Shown here: one piece after another, positions 47,257 through 56,300 of the stretch | Layout of the letters: every line of letters begins with the position of its first letter | How positions within the stretch are numbered: the stretch's first letter is position 1 | Assembly: GCF_001885095.1 (NCBI RefSeq) | Contig: NZ_LZDD01000001.1 | Location: forward strand, 930,001-994,000 | Source of the DNA: Streptococcus bovimastitidis | Lineage (GTDB): Bacteria > Bacillota > Bacilli > Lactobacillales > Streptococcaceae | Length of the DNA stretch: 64,000 bases | Reading direction: 5' to 3' | The notes under the pieces: model-generated | Told to the model about the DNA's origin: nothing | What the model saw: the letters and a program-made list of their open reading frames with translations, nothing else | Databases searched by the model: none | Made by a program: the position numbers and the translations under genes

Positions 47257-48222
47257 TTATGACAAGTTTTCACTTGCTTTTTCAAGAACTTTCATAACTT
47301 TGAGACTATGGTCGATTGCCTCTTGGGCACGCGCAAAATCTCGGTCATTAATTATCGCTTGAAAAGCTCTAAACTCTGCTGCCATCCGGTGTTCAGTGCT
47401 GTTTTTATTAACTAGGCGAGGCTGGCTACCATTTTCTGTAATTTTAACTTGTGGAAGTGTATTACTTTCTCCAGCCACAATCATCGAGCCTTTGTTGCCC
47501 TGAATGGTCGTCCGTACTTCTGCGCTGCAATCTTTAGCAGCAATACAAACCACCTTAAAGTCAGTGTAATCTAAAATAAGTATACCTGAAGTATCAACGC
47601 CACGTTCCATGTTTGGGAGATAATCGACACTGGTTGGCTCTCCAAACAAAGCAACCACTAGGTGAATATTGTAGATGTTAAGGTCTCTAAGGGCTCCTCC
47701 CCCTTTTTCTGGGTCAAAAGCTGGCGCAATAACACCATCTTTGAAGGCATCATAGCGAGACGAATATTGAGAATAGTTACAGTCAACAATCTTAATGTCG
47801 CCCAAGTTGGTTAATTCTTCTTTTAAGACAGCGAAATTCTCTAGATAGAGATTGGTAATAGCCTCTAGCAGAATCAACTTTTTCTCTTTAGCAAGCTGTG
47901 CCAATTCTTGTGCTTGGGCTTCTTTCAAGGTGAAAGGCTTTTCGCAGATAACATGTTTGCCCGCTAATAGGGCTGCCTTGCTCATTTCATAGTGCAAATG
48001 ATTTGGGGTTGCTACGTAAACCGTATCTGTATCGGGGTTATCCAGCGCTTGATCTAAACTTGTATAGAGGTCTTGAATTTGGTATTGACCTGCCAAAGTC
48101 TCAGCTTTTTCCCGACTTCGTGGGGTTGAAACCAAGGCTTTAATGTCTATGCCATTAGTGGCTGTAATAACGGGTAGGGCTTCTTCAACAATCTTCCCTG
48201 TTCCAACAACTATTAATTTCAT
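47257..48222 (-). CDS. Gfo/Idh/MocA family oxidoreductase
   Basis: A 321-residue NAD(P)-dependent dehydrogenase. The Rossmann motif is VGTGKIVEEALPVI near the start, and the family catalytic EKPF motif occurs near residue 94. The C-terminal alpha/beta domain contains GGGALRDLNIYNIHLV. The substrate is unknown. It lies 12 bp downstream of an acetyltransferase gene in the same direction. Confidence 0.9.
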   Translation of the reverse strand: MKLIVVGTGKIVEEALPVITATNGIDIKALVSTPRSREKAETLAGQYQIQDLYTSLDQALDNPDTDTVYVATPNHLHYEMSKAALLAGKHVICEKPFTLKEAQAQELAQLAKEKKLILLEAITNLYLENFAVLKEELTNLGDIKIVDCNYSQYSSRYDAFKDGVIAPAFDPEKGGGALRDLNIYNIHLVVALFGEPTSVDYLPNMERGVDTSGILILDYTDFKVVCIAAKDCSAEVRTTIQGNKGSMIVAGESNTLPQVKITENGSQPRLVNKNSTEHRMAAEFRAFQAIINDRDFARAQEAIDHSLKVMKVLEKASENLS

Positions 48223-48234
48223 TTATTTTTCTCC

Positions 48235-48741
48235 TTAATCTAAGCCAAATTCCTTAGCAAAACTAACGGAACCTGGAAAATGCTGATTTCCCTGTAAGGA
48301 AATGGCCATAAAATTTGCTGGCGGAAAGCCGTCAGGTATAGTAATCCCAAAGGATTGGGCTGGTAAGTAACCAAATTTGGGGTAATAAAGGTCACTTCCC
48401 AAAACCAAAATAAGGTCATAACCTAATGCTTTGGCAATTCGGTGACCTTCTTCAATTAATGCTTTGCCATAACCTTGTTTTTGATAATCAGGAGCAATGC
48501 TCAAAGGGGCTAAAACTAAGGCTTGTACCTGACCAACTTTTGCCTTGGTAAAGATAATATGGCCTATCATTTGCTGATTCTCTTCTAAAACTAAGGCTAA
48601 TTCCGGTATATAAGAGTCTCCTTGACGGAAGGCTTTAACCAAAAACTGTTCATTTCCGTCAGCATGTTCAGCTCTGGCGAATGCATCTCTTATTAATTTA
48701 TCAATGGCCTGATAGTCAGCAGGCTGTTCTTGTCTAATCAT
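48235..48741 (-). CDS. GNAT family N-acetyltransferase
   Basis: A 168-residue acetyltransferase resembling the YhbS type. The acetyl-CoA-binding motif is LSIAPDYQKQGYGKALIEEG (about 81-100), followed by LVLGSDLYYPKFGY. The substrate cannot be read from sequence. It probably forms an operon with the downstream oxidoreductase. Confidence 0.88.
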   Translation of the reverse strand: MIRQEQPADYQAIDKLIRDAFARAEHADGNEQFLVKAFRQGDSYIPELALVLEENQQMIGHIIFTKAKVGQVQALVLAPLSIAPDYQKQGYGKALIEEGHRIAKALGYDLILVLGSDLYYPKFGYLPAQSFGITIPDGFPPANFMAISLQGNQHFPGSVSFAKEFGLD

Positions 48742-48838
48742 TTTCGATTCCTTTTTTTTTTGATTTCTTTTGGATGTCTTTCAATCTGCTTTTGGTCTTC
48801 CTCTGTGCAAGTGGTATTTTTAAATAATATAGTATTTG

Positions 48839-49238
48839 TCAAAATATGAACGATAGGAGATAACTAATGATTAAGTTAAAAATAAGGCCATTGTCTTCTT
48901 GCCAAAGTGGTGGTAAAAATTGCTCCTTAAACGGAAAGCTTTGGGTAGCTGCCCAGACTCCGATAGTCATATGGCTAATTGCGATGACAGCAATCAACCA
49001 GCTCATGATGTCTCTTAGTTCACTTAAAGAAGTCGCCTGTTCATTTCGACTAGTACGAAAGAAATGCTTATAAAAGTAAAAAAGGGGAATCATCAGATTA
49101 AAAGTAAGGGGCCAATAGACAAGTGGCAACTGCACTTTTTGCAAGACAAGGTAAAGGAGAATAATGCTCCTAAATAAAAAACTCCATATAGGCAAAAAGT
49201 AAGGATAGGGTGTTTTTGCAAAGTTTTAAAAATCATAA
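48839..49238 (-). CDS. Small membrane protein of unknown function, possibly frameshifted at the start
   Basis: A clean frame encodes 118 residues (48839-49195) from a TTG (MPIWSFLFRS), with about four hydrophobic segments and the polar loop RTSRNEQATSLSEL. No good ribosome-binding site precedes that TTG. In the neighbouring frame, GGGAAG precedes an ATG at about 49236 giving MIFKTLQK; adding one A to the A5 run near 49216 would join it to the long frame as ...LQKTPYPYFLPIWSF. Either the gene starts at TTG or it carries a one-base deletion. No family recognised. Confidence 0.5.
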
Positions 49239-49248
49239 CTTCCCTTTT

Positions 49249-49947
49249 TTATTTTAAAGTCCAGCCACCGTCAATTTTAACAATTTCGCCTTGCATGGAA
49301 ACTGCCTTTCCTGAAACTAAAAAGTCTGTCAGGTCGGCTATTTCTTCAGCTTGGGTCCATCTTCCGATTGGGGTTTGCTCAGCAACCCAATCGGCAAGGC
49401 CACCTTCTGAAAAGTCGCTAGCGGTCATGCCTGTTTGGACAGCCCCTGGGGCAATCCCAAAAACTTGAATGCCTGCTTTAGCATAGTCCAAAGCTAATTG
49501 TCGGGTGAAGCCAGCTAGGGCATGTTTTGAGCTGGTATAGGCAGCACCGCCACCTCCTGCTTGAAAACTGGCTATGGAACACATGTTGATGATAATCCCG
49601 CTTTGTTGCGCCAGCATTTTTTCCAAATAAAAACGGGTAAGCTTGACCACGGAAAAGAAATTGGTAGCAAAGAGCTTTTCAAAGTCCTCTTGGTTTGTTT
49701 CAAGTAGGGGTTTGTAGGCGTCCAGAATGCCCGCTGTATTGATGAGAATGTCGACCTGAGGTAGCCAGTCAAAGAGTGGGCTTAAATCGTCTGTCACATC
49801 TAATTGGAGAAAATGAAAATCACCTTCTAAAGCCGGCTTGGGACTGACATCAAGACCATAAACCTGATAGCCATTAGCTAAGAGGTGCTCTGCCTGGGCT
49901 TTCCCGATACCAGAAGCAACGCCGGTCACAAGGACTGTCTTAGTCAT
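49249..49947 (-). CDS. Short-chain dehydrogenase, FabG-like
   Basis: A 232-residue SDR-family NAD(P) oxidoreductase. The nucleotide-binding motif is TGVASGIG (about 9-16) and the catalytic residues are in the Ser/Tyr-x3-Lys pattern (MCSIASF then YTSSKHAL). The end MQGEIVKIDGGWTL is typical of 3-oxoacyl-ACP reductase-like members. Substrate uncertain. The ATG at 49947 lies 8 nt inside the upstream DUF2829 gene; a longer reading from 50028 is rejected. Confidence 0.9.
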   Translation of the reverse strand: MTKTVLVTGVASGIGKAQAEHLLANGYQVYGLDVSPKPALEGDFHFLQLDVTDDLSPLFDWLPQVDILINTAGILDAYKPLLETNQEDFEKLFATNFFSVVKLTRFYLEKMLAQQSGIIINMCSIASFQAGGGGAAYTSSKHALAGFTRQLALDYAKAGIQVFGIAPGAVQTGMTASDFSEGGLADWVAEQTPIGRWTQAEEIADLTDFLVSGKAVSMQGEIVKIDGGWTLK

Positions 49948-50176
49948 GGACTTCAACCCAATCTTCTGCCAAAACATCACATGGAGTTGGTGCCCACATA
50001 GAGAAGCCTTCCCCATCACCTGAAACATTAATCAAAAAGTAGGGAGTTACTTCCAAGGCCTGACCATTTTGCTCAATAGAATCAAAGAGTTGCACATAAT
50101 TTTCAGCACCACCCCAACCACTTCTCACATATTTCTTCTTAGCTTTCAAGCCTGGTAAAATCTCTTCGAAAGTCAT
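49940..50176 (-). CDS. DUF2829 / Thoeris anti-defence Tad2-like protein
   Basis: A 78-residue protein starting MTFEEILPGLKAKKKYVRSGWGG and ending SMWAPTPCDVLAEDWVEV. The opening (EALK-GKKV-R-GW) and the closing DVLAEDW are the signature of DUF2829, the family that includes phage Tad2, which sequesters the Thoeris signalling nucleotide. The ATG at 50176 follows AAGGAGAT; a GTG 18 nt earlier would put that site inside the gene. It overlaps the dehydrogenase gene by 8 nt. A chromosomal, non-prophage setting is notable; its role here is unknown. Confidence 0.8.
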   Translation of the reverse strand: MTFEEILPGLKAKKKYVRSGWGGAENYVQLFDSIEQNGQALEVTPYFLINVSGDGEGFSMWAPTPCDVLAEDWVEVHD

Positions 50177-50354
50177 ATCTATCTCCTTATTCACTTAGTC
50201 TAGTTGTTAATGATTTATGACTATTATAACATGAAAAGCCAAAATGATTAGTAGCTTGAATTACAAAGAGAAATTCATTGTTTTTCTTGTCCAATGAGAT
50301 GATTTTAGTTACAATTATAGTATCGTCATAAGGCAAGAAACGAGGAAATCACTT

Positions 50355-50552
50355 ATGAAAATTAACACTACCTATTTAGCTATCGGGCTAGCTTTTCTTG
50401 GTCTCCCCATCGCACTCAAAAGCATAGCCTATTTTCCAATTGCTCTAACTTTCTTTGTCCTAGCCTTTATCATTCCGCCTGAGGAAGATGATGAGGACAA
50501 AAATCATGAAGAGCAAAAAGATAGTAAAAGTGATTTAAATACTAAAAACTAA
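50355..50552 (+). CDS. Small membrane protein with an acidic tail
   Basis: A 65-residue protein with two hydrophobic stretches (about 5-22 and 25-42) and then a very acidic, lysine-mixed tail (PPEEDDEDKNHEEQKD). No family is recognised. It has a GAGG ribosome-binding site and is followed by a strong bidirectional terminator, so it is a monocistronic unit and likely real. Confidence 0.65.
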   Translation: MKINTTYLAIGLAFLGLPIALKSIAYFPIALTFFVLAFIIPPEEDDEDKNHEEQKDSKSDLNTKN

Positions 50553-50555
50553 AGC

Positions 50556-50586
50556 AAAAAGAGAGTCCTTAGGGACTCTCTTTTCT
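50556..50586. terminator. Bidirectional terminator, small membrane gene / corA-like
   Basis: AAGAGAGTCC and GGACTCTCTT arms with a three-base loop and T-rich flank. Confidence 0.9.
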
Positions 50587-50589
50587 TTT

Positions 50590-51504
50590 CTATTTACGGT
50601 TGTATTTCATCATTAATTTGAGAATAAAGGCCATGACAAACCAAAGGATGGCAGAAATACCGATGACCATGAGCCATCCCAATGGGCTTTGGGTTAGAAA
50701 ACTTGGTAGGGGAACATTTATTCCGAAGAATCCTGTCACAATACTTGGGATGGTTAAGAGGATTGATAATAATGTCAGAATTTTCATGGTATCATTCAAT
50801 TCATTGTTTAAGACATTATTATAGGTGCCTTCCAATTGGGCGAGGACCTGGGCTGAGAGTTGAGCCATTTCAACTAGCTGTCTGGCTTCAATTAGGGCAT
50901 CATCTAACTGCTCCTCTTCGGCATCATCAAGGTCCAGATATAAGAGATGACTTTTTAACTGTTCTATCAAGAGAACGTTTTGTTTACTTGCTGATACGAT
51001 ATAGACAAGGCCTGTTTCTAAATCGGATAGTTGCAAGAGTTCTTTTTTACTGGTTCTTTCTCGTAATAAATTATTCAAACGATTCCGTTCAACATTGAGG
51101 TGGTCAACTGTTGGGAAATAATTTTTGGAAATCAGATAAAGGACTGTAAAAAGGAATTTGTAAAGGGAAATGGAGCCGTTTTTTTCGAGAATAGTCTCCA
51201 TTTGCTTAATAATATAGGCACTTTTATCCTTATAAATGGTAATGAGGTTATCATCAAAGACGAAAAAGGTAATTGGAACAGTTTGATAATAATAATCTTG
51301 CTTGGAGACATCCAAAACATTATAAATCAATAATAGTGTCTTATCGACACGATCATATTCTAAATGGGATAGTTCGTTTTTATCAGCGGCATAGGTTAAG
51401 ATTTCTGAATCAATTCCCAGCTCATGCTTCAGATAAAGTAAATCTTTAGCATTATCCGCATTGGCCATATAGGTCGTAAATTGGGGCTTTTTAACTTCCT
51501 TCAC
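50590..51504 (-). CDS. CorA family divalent-cation transporter, variant GIN motif
   Basis: A 304-residue member of the CorA family: a long soluble N-terminal domain with the stalk helix (to about 240) and two C-terminal helices (about 242-262 and 275-298). The pore-loop motif normally reads Gly-Met-Asn; here it is Gly261-Ile262-Asn263 in TGFFGINVPLP. Mg2+ or another divalent ion is the likely substrate. The basic end MMKYNRK is typical. The Met to Ile change may alter selectivity. Confidence 0.88.
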   Translation of the reverse strand: MKEVKKPQFTTYMANADNAKDLLYLKHELGIDSEILTYAADKNELSHLEYDRVDKTLLLIYNVLDVSKQDYYYQTVPITFFVFDDNLITIYKDKSAYIIKQMETILEKNGSISLYKFLFTVLYLISKNYFPTVDHLNVERNRLNNLLRERTSKKELLQLSDLETGLVYIVSASKQNVLLIEQLKSHLLYLDLDDAEEEQLDDALIEARQLVEMAQLSAQVLAQLEGTYNNVLNNELNDTMKILTLLSILLTIPSIVTGFFGINVPLPSFLTQSPLGWLMVIGISAILWFVMAFILKLMMKYNRK

Positions 51505-51544
51505 AGGTCTCTCCTTCTTAGACTACTTTTTGTCAGTATATCAA

Positions 51545-51567
51545 AAAAAGAGTCAAATGACTCTTTT
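51545..51567 (-). terminator. Terminator after brnQ
   Basis: AAAAAGAGTCA and TGACTCTTTTT arms with a one-base centre, then T-rich sequence on the minus strand. Confidence 0.85.
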
Positions 51568-51583
51568 TAGCTATTCTAAATGC

Positions 51584-52927
51584 TTAATTGTCACTTTCAA
51601 ACTGACTTAAATCAAAGGCTTCTCCTTTTATTTTATCTGGAAGGATAAAGGCAACCAAGAGTCCTAGTAAAGTTGGTAGCAACCAACCCATGGACATACT
51701 ATGGAAAGGTATATGAGCAACAAAGCTAGCCAATGCTGTTTTTGGCATGAGACCAGCAAGAACTTCCAATAGAGATGTCACAGTGACTAAGGCAATGGTT
51801 AAAGACATCCCCTTTTTAGATAAGGCAAAGGCTTTATTGAGGAGAATAATGATAACGAGCACAATGACAATTGGATAGAGTAGGGTCAAGACCGGCACGG
51901 AAAAGGCAATGACCGCGTTGAGTCCAAGATTGGCAATTAAAAAGCCAATAAGCGTAAAGAGAATCGTATAAACCTTATAAGACAAAGCCTTAAAATGCTT
52001 AGCAAAAAACTCAGAAACAGCTACAATCAAACCAACCGTTGTTGTAAAGCAGGTCATAACCACCATAACGCTTAGGAAGAGACGGCCGAAGGGGCCGAAT
52101 AACTGATAGGAAGCTTGGGCTAAAACATAAGCCCCTTTATTAATAGACGGATCAGCCAGTACCGAGCTTGGGATTGGGAATTTATTGCCTAAGAAAGCAA
52201 GCCCCAAATAAAGAATACTAAAGGCTAAGCTGGTTACAAGTCCCACTACCCAAATAGTTGATAAATATTCTTTCTTACTAGCAAAACCAAATTGTTTGAG
52301 GGTCTCTGTTGCTACCAAACAGAAGGCAACAGAGGCAAGGGCATCCAGTGTATTATAACCGGCTAAAATACCTCCCCCAAAGGCTGAAGCTACATATTCA
52401 GCGCTAGCCTGACCACTGTCAGCTTGTCCGTATTTAAATGCCCCTACGACTACTAATACTAAAATCAGCAAGGCGAATAGCGGCGTCAAAATCTTACCCA
52501 CACTATTCATGATTTTATTGGGGTTATAGGCTAATGCGAAAGCCGCTAAAAAGAAGCAAAGGGAGAAAAGCATCAAGGCAATCTGGCTATTGCCAACAAT
52601 AGGTGAAAGGCCGACTTCAAAGGACACCGTAGCTGTTCTGGGAATAGCAAAGAGGGGACCGATGGTTAAATAAAGGAGAACCAGGAAGCTGAGCGAGAAC
52701 CAAGGGCTGAATTTAATATCCATTTCCTGTTTGAAGCCACCATTTGTTAGGGTGCCGACCAATAAGGTAATAATGGCTAAACCAACTCCTGACAGACAGA
52801 ACCCAATAATCGCCGGCCAAAAATGTGTGCCTGATGCAACCCCTAAGGCTGGTGGGAAGATTAAGTTGCCGGCTCCAAAAAAGATACCAAATAAAAGCAA
52901 TCCTGTTAGAAAACCTTTTTTAACCAT
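51584..52927 (-). CDS. brnQ: Branched-chain amino acid transporter (LIVCS family)
   Basis: A 447-residue sodium-coupled symporter for Leu, Ile and Val with about twelve helices. The start MVKKGFLTGLLLFGIFFGAGNLIFPPALG is the family signature. Expression may respond to amino acid supply through CodY: motif-like sequences lie upstream, along with an 18-bp palindrome just before the start codon. The ribosome-binding site is weak (AGTGG). Confidence 0.94.
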   Translation of the reverse strand: MVKKGFLTGLLLFGIFFGAGNLIFPPALGVASGTHFWPAIIGFCLSGVGLAIITLLVGTLTNGGFKQEMDIKFSPWFSLSFLVLLYLTIGPLFAIPRTATVSFEVGLSPIVGNSQIALMLFSLCFFLAAFALAYNPNKIMNSVGKILTPLFALLILVLVVVGAFKYGQADSGQASAEYVASAFGGGILAGYNTLDALASVAFCLVATETLKQFGFASKKEYLSTIWVVGLVTSLAFSILYLGLAFLGNKFPIPSSVLADPSINKGAYVLAQASYQLFGPFGRLFLSVMVVMTCFTTTVGLIVAVSEFFAKHFKALSYKVYTILFTLIGFLIANLGLNAVIAFSVPVLTLLYPIVIVLVIIILLNKAFALSKKGMSLTIALVTVTSLLEVLAGLMPKTALASFVAHIPFHSMSMGWLLPTLLGLLVAFILPDKIKGEAFDLSQFESDN

Positions 52928-52939
52928 AAAATACCACTA

Positions 52940-52971
52940 TGTAAACGGTCGTTTACACCTTTCTAAAAATT
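52940..52971. promoter_or_regulatory. 18-bp palindrome and CodY-like motif upstream of brnQ
   Basis: TGTAAACG and CGTTTACA arms (52940-52957) are separated by GT and lie 13 bp before the brnQ ATG. Directly upstream, AATTTTTAGAAAGGT (minus strand, 52957-52971) matches the CodY box AATTTTCWGAAAATT with three mismatches. An extended -10 (TGTTATAAT) lies at 53056-53064. The arms resemble LacI-family operator halves. Confidence 0.45.
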
Positions 52972-53115
52972 GTCATTTTTTCATTTTCAAAGCCAGGATA
53001 ATTCGCTATTGAAACCGAGCTAAATCTGACTGGCAAAATAAAATAAGTGTTTTCTATTATAACAGAAATAAAGCAATTTTCTAGCTTTTTTTCGAAATTT
53101 TCTAAATATTTATAC

Positions 53116-53143
53116 AAAAAAGGAAAGACCTTTCGGTCTTCCT
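53116..53143 (-). terminator. Terminator after metG
   Basis: AGGAAGACC and GGTCTTTCCT arms (one mismatch) with a four-base loop, then T6 on the minus strand. Confidence 0.85.
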
Positions 53144-53150
53144 CGAAATC

Positions 53151-55154
53151 TTAACCAATAATGGAACCGTTTGGAACAGACGAATCAACCGTAAGAACAG
53201 TCAATTGTTCTCCATGTTCAGCCGATAAAATCATGCCTTGGCTGACATATTTTTTCATCATTTTGCGAGGTTTCAAATTAGCTACAATCTGCAATTTTTT
53301 ACCCACTAATTCTTGCTCGTTTGGATAGAATTTTGCGATACCAGACAGGATTTGACGATCCTCTCCATCTCCCGCGTCAAGACGGAAGCACAGCAATTTA
53401 TCCGAACCTTCGACCTTAGAAACTTCCTTAACTTCAGCCACACGAATCTCAACAGCATCAAAAGTCTCAAATTTGATTTCCTCTTTTTCAGATTTGAGCT
53501 CAACTTCTTCAGGAACCCATTCTTTTTCTTGAGGAATCGCAGAGCCGCCTTCCATTTGTTCTTTGATGTAGGCAATTTCTGCTTCCATATCAAGACGAGG
53601 GAAAATGGGTTGCCCTTTAGAGATGACAGTCGTTTGAGCTCGAATACCAACTAATGAAAGATCTTCCAAGTCAGCTACCGCTTCTAAACCAAGTTGAGTC
53701 ATAATAGCATTTGAACTTTCCATCATAAATGGTTGAATCAAGTGTGCCACCACGCGCAGACTTGCTGCCAAGTGTGCCATAACTGAAGCTAAATGTTGCT
53801 TGTTGCCATCTTCTTTAGCAAGAACCCATGGAGCAGTCTCATCGATGTATTTATTAGCACGTGAAATGATGGTCCAAACTGCTTCTAAAGCCCGTGGGTA
53901 GTCAACAGCTTCCATTTGAACATGATACTCTGCAATTTGCGCAGCAACGACTGCTTCTAAATCAGCATCAAAATCGGTAATACCGGTTTGGTAAGCTGGC
54001 ATTTGACCGCCGAAGTATTTATTGATCATAGCAATGGTCCGGTTTAGCAAGTTACCCAAATCGTTAGCTAATTCGTAATTGATGCGGCCAACGTAATCTT
54101 CAGGAGTGAACATGCCGTCAGACCCAACTGGCAAACTACGCATGAGGTAATAACGTAAAGCATCTAAACCATAACGTTCAACCAACATTTCAGGGTAAAC
54201 CACGTTCCCTTTAGATTTGGACATTTTACCATCTTTCATGACAAACCAGCCATGGGCAATCAAGCGTTCTGGTAATTTCATGTCTAACATCATCAAAAGA
54301 ATCGGCCAATAGATTGAATGGAAACGAAGGATATCTTTTCCAACCATATGGAAAACAGTCCCATTCCAGAATTTATCATAATCTTCATGCATTTCTTGAC
54401 CATAACCTAATGCAGTTGCATAGTTAAGAAGGGCATCAATCCAAACATAAACCACGTGTTTAGGATTTGAAGGCACTTTAACACCCCAAGTAAAGGTTGT
54501 CCGACTAACAGCCAAATCTTCTAAACCAGGTTCGATAAAGTTTTTAAGCATTTCGTTCAAACGGCCTTCAGGCTGAATGAAGTTTGGGTTTTCTTTATAG
54601 AAAGCAACCAAACGGTCAGCATATTTGCCTAAACGAAGGAAGTAAGACTCTTCTGAAACCCACTCCACTTGGTGACCTGAAGGGGCAATCCCACCTGTGA
54701 CTTTACCGTTTTCATCACGGAAAACTTCTTCTAATTGGCTTTCAGTAAAGAACTCTTCATCAGAAACAGAATACCAACCTGAATATTGACCTAAGTAAAT
54801 ATCGTCTTGAGCTAATAATTTTTCAAATACCGCAGCAACCACTTCTTCATGATAAGCATCGGTTGTTCGGATAAATTTGTCATAAGAAATGTCAAGCAAG
54901 CTCCAAAGTTCTTTAACGCCTTCTGCCATTCCATCAACATAGGCTTGAGGTGTAATACCCGCTTCTTCAGCCTTAGTCTGAATTTTTTGACCATGCTCGT
55001 CAAGACCTGTAAGGTAAAAAACCTCATGATTCATCAAGCGTTTGTAACGGGCTAAAACGTCACAAGCAATGGTTGTATAAGCAGAACCAATGTGCAATTT
55101 CCCTGATGGGTAATAGATTGGAGTTGTAATATAAAATGGTTTTTTATCAGTCAT
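53151..55154 (-). CDS. metG: Methionyl-tRNA synthetase
   Basis: A 667-residue class I synthetase. The HIGH-type motif is GKLHIGSA (about 17-24) and the KMSKS motif is KMSKSKGN. There is no four-cysteine zinc knuckle in the connective peptide. The C-terminal tRNA-binding domain (about 560-667) with [23 protein letters not shown] is present. The ATG at 55154 follows AAAGGAAA; a TTG 15 nt earlier is rejected. No T-box leader is apparent upstream. Confidence 0.97.
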   Translation of the reverse strand: MTDKKPFYITTPIYYPSGKLHIGSAYTTIACDVLARYKRLMNHEVFYLTGLDEHGQKIQTKAEEAGITPQAYVDGMAEGVKELWSLLDISYDKFIRTTDAYHEEVVAAVFEKLLAQDDIYLGQYSGWYSVSDEEFFTESQLEEVFRDENGKVTGGIAPSGHQVEWVSEESYFLRLGKYADRLVAFYKENPNFIQPEGRLNEMLKNFIEPGLEDLAVSRTTFTWGVKVPSNPKHVVYVWIDALLNYATALGYGQEMHEDYDKFWNGTVFHMVGKDILRFHSIYWPILLMMLDMKLPERLIAHGWFVMKDGKMSKSKGNVVYPEMLVERYGLDALRYYLMRSLPVGSDGMFTPEDYVGRINYELANDLGNLLNRTIAMINKYFGGQMPAYQTGITDFDADLEAVVAAQIAEYHVQMEAVDYPRALEAVWTIISRANKYIDETAPWVLAKEDGNKQHLASVMAHLAASLRVVAHLIQPFMMESSNAIMTQLGLEAVADLEDLSLVGIRAQTTVISKGQPIFPRLDMEAEIAYIKEQMEGGSAIPQEKEWVPEEVELKSEKEEIKFETFDAVEIRVAEVKEVSKVEGSDKLLCFRLDAGDGEDRQILSGIAKFYPNEQELVGKKLQIVANLKPRKMMKKYVSQGMILSAEHGEQLTVLTVDSSVPNGSIIG

Positions 55155-55268
55155 TTGATTTCCTTTCAAGGCTAATGAAACCTTATCAATTTCTTCTCTA
55201 ACTGGTTCTTATGACCCTTTTAAGAGATATTATTTATTATAGCATAATGTCGCCATCAAAAAAACAGC

Positions 55269-55988
55269 TTATTCCTCAGAATAAGACAGCATAAAGGGTT
55301 TGATTTTACTTTGAATATGGTAATATTCTTTTCCTAAAATATAATTGACATAAGTTAAGGGAATAAGGACAAGCCCTAAAGATAATTCGCCAAATTTTAA
55401 GGATAAGAGAGATGCGGCTAAAGCCCCTAAAATAAAGGTAAAAATGACAAAAGCCGTATTGCGACCGATCAGAATCATTTCTCGATTTTTTTCGTAAAGC
55501 CCTTTGGTCAGCTGATAAGCAGCATTTTTAACATTACCAGTCATCATGACATTAGCATAGGTTGCCCCACGTAGCGATTTAAAAGTATCCACTTGAATGG
55601 AAGCAAAGAAAGCCAGTCCAGAAACCGTAAAGAAAGCTGGAAGTATTGGTGTCAGAATACTAGTGATAAGTGCAATCACTGTCAAAACAAAACTGGACAA
55701 CAAATACCAGTGAATACCATGTTTATTAGCCCAACGATGCATAAAGTAGGTAAAGGATTGACCTAGCATAAAAACAATGATGGGTAAGAGAAAATCTAGA
55801 GCCCTGTCCAATCTGCCCTGAGCCAAACTCATTGCTAGAGAAGCAACATTTCCTGATTGAATGCCCGCAAAACGTTGCCCTTGAGTCATAAAGGTAAAGG
55901 CATTGACATAACCCGAGATAAAAGTCAGACTCATGGCACAACGCAGAGCTTCATGAACATAATATCTTTGTTTTTTTCGTTTTGACAT
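55269..55988 (-). CDS. DUF1275 (YoaK family) membrane protein
   Basis: A 239-residue protein with about six hydrophobic segments. The stretch ALRCAMSLTFISGYVNAFTFMTQGQRFAGIQSGNVASLAMSL contains the DUF1275 signature (GYVDA...G...GN). Its function is unknown. The ATG at 55988 follows AGGAAGG; the longer frame that reaches 56138 runs through tRNA-Ser and is not real. Confidence 0.9.
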   Translation of the reverse strand: MSKRKKQRYYVHEALRCAMSLTFISGYVNAFTFMTQGQRFAGIQSGNVASLAMSLAQGRLDRALDFLLPIIVFMLGQSFTYFMHRWANKHGIHWYLLSSFVLTVIALITSILTPILPAFFTVSGLAFFASIQVDTFKSLRGATYANVMMTGNVKNAAYQLTKGLYEKNREMILIGRNTAFVIFTFILGALAASLLSLKFGELSLGLVLIPLTYVNYILGKEYYHIQSKIKPFMLSYSEE

Positions 55989-56047
55989 GGTTTCCTTCCT
56001 AATGACACGAAAAAAATACTGTTCAACAGTATTTTCAGACTTATTAA

Positions 56048-56136
56048 GGAGGATGTGGGATTCGAACCCACGCACGCTTTTACACGCCTGACGGTTTTCA
56101 AGACCGTTCCCTTCAGCCGGACTTGGGTAATCCTCC
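56048..56136 (-). tRNA. tRNA-Ser (anticodon UGA)
   Basis: The minus strand gives an 89-nt tRNA starting GGAGGAT and ending ATCCTCC, a perfect 7-bp acceptor stem. The anticodon loop reads CTTGAAA, so the anticodon is TGA (serine, UCA). A long variable arm and the T-loop GGTTCGAATCC are present. The 3' CCA is not encoded. It lies upstream of the DUF1275 gene in the same direction. Confidence 0.97.
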
Positions 56137-56248
56137 AAAAACTAATAATAGTATAGCACAGGTCAAGTCTCTTAACAATAGTTAATAGTAGAAAAAATAA
56201 GTAAAAATCTGAGATTTTAATCTAGCTCAGAATAAGATCAAAATGAAA

Positions 56249-56271
56249 ACCTGACAACTATTGTGTCAGGC
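56249..56271 (-). terminator. Terminator after the 56301 gene
   Basis: CCTGACA and TGTCAGG arms with a 7-base loop, followed by TTTTC on the minus strand. Confidence 0.7.
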
Positions 56272-56300
56272 TTTATATCTTTATAATTTAATATGTTTTC

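Noticed and set aside
55155..55268. T-box riboswitch before metG
   Set aside because: The leader is only about 110 bp and shows no specifier stem, T-box sequence or antiterminator.
55989..56138. 50-residue extension of the DUF1275 protein
   Set aside because: It is a translation of tRNA-Ser; the ATG at 55988 has a good ribosome-binding site.
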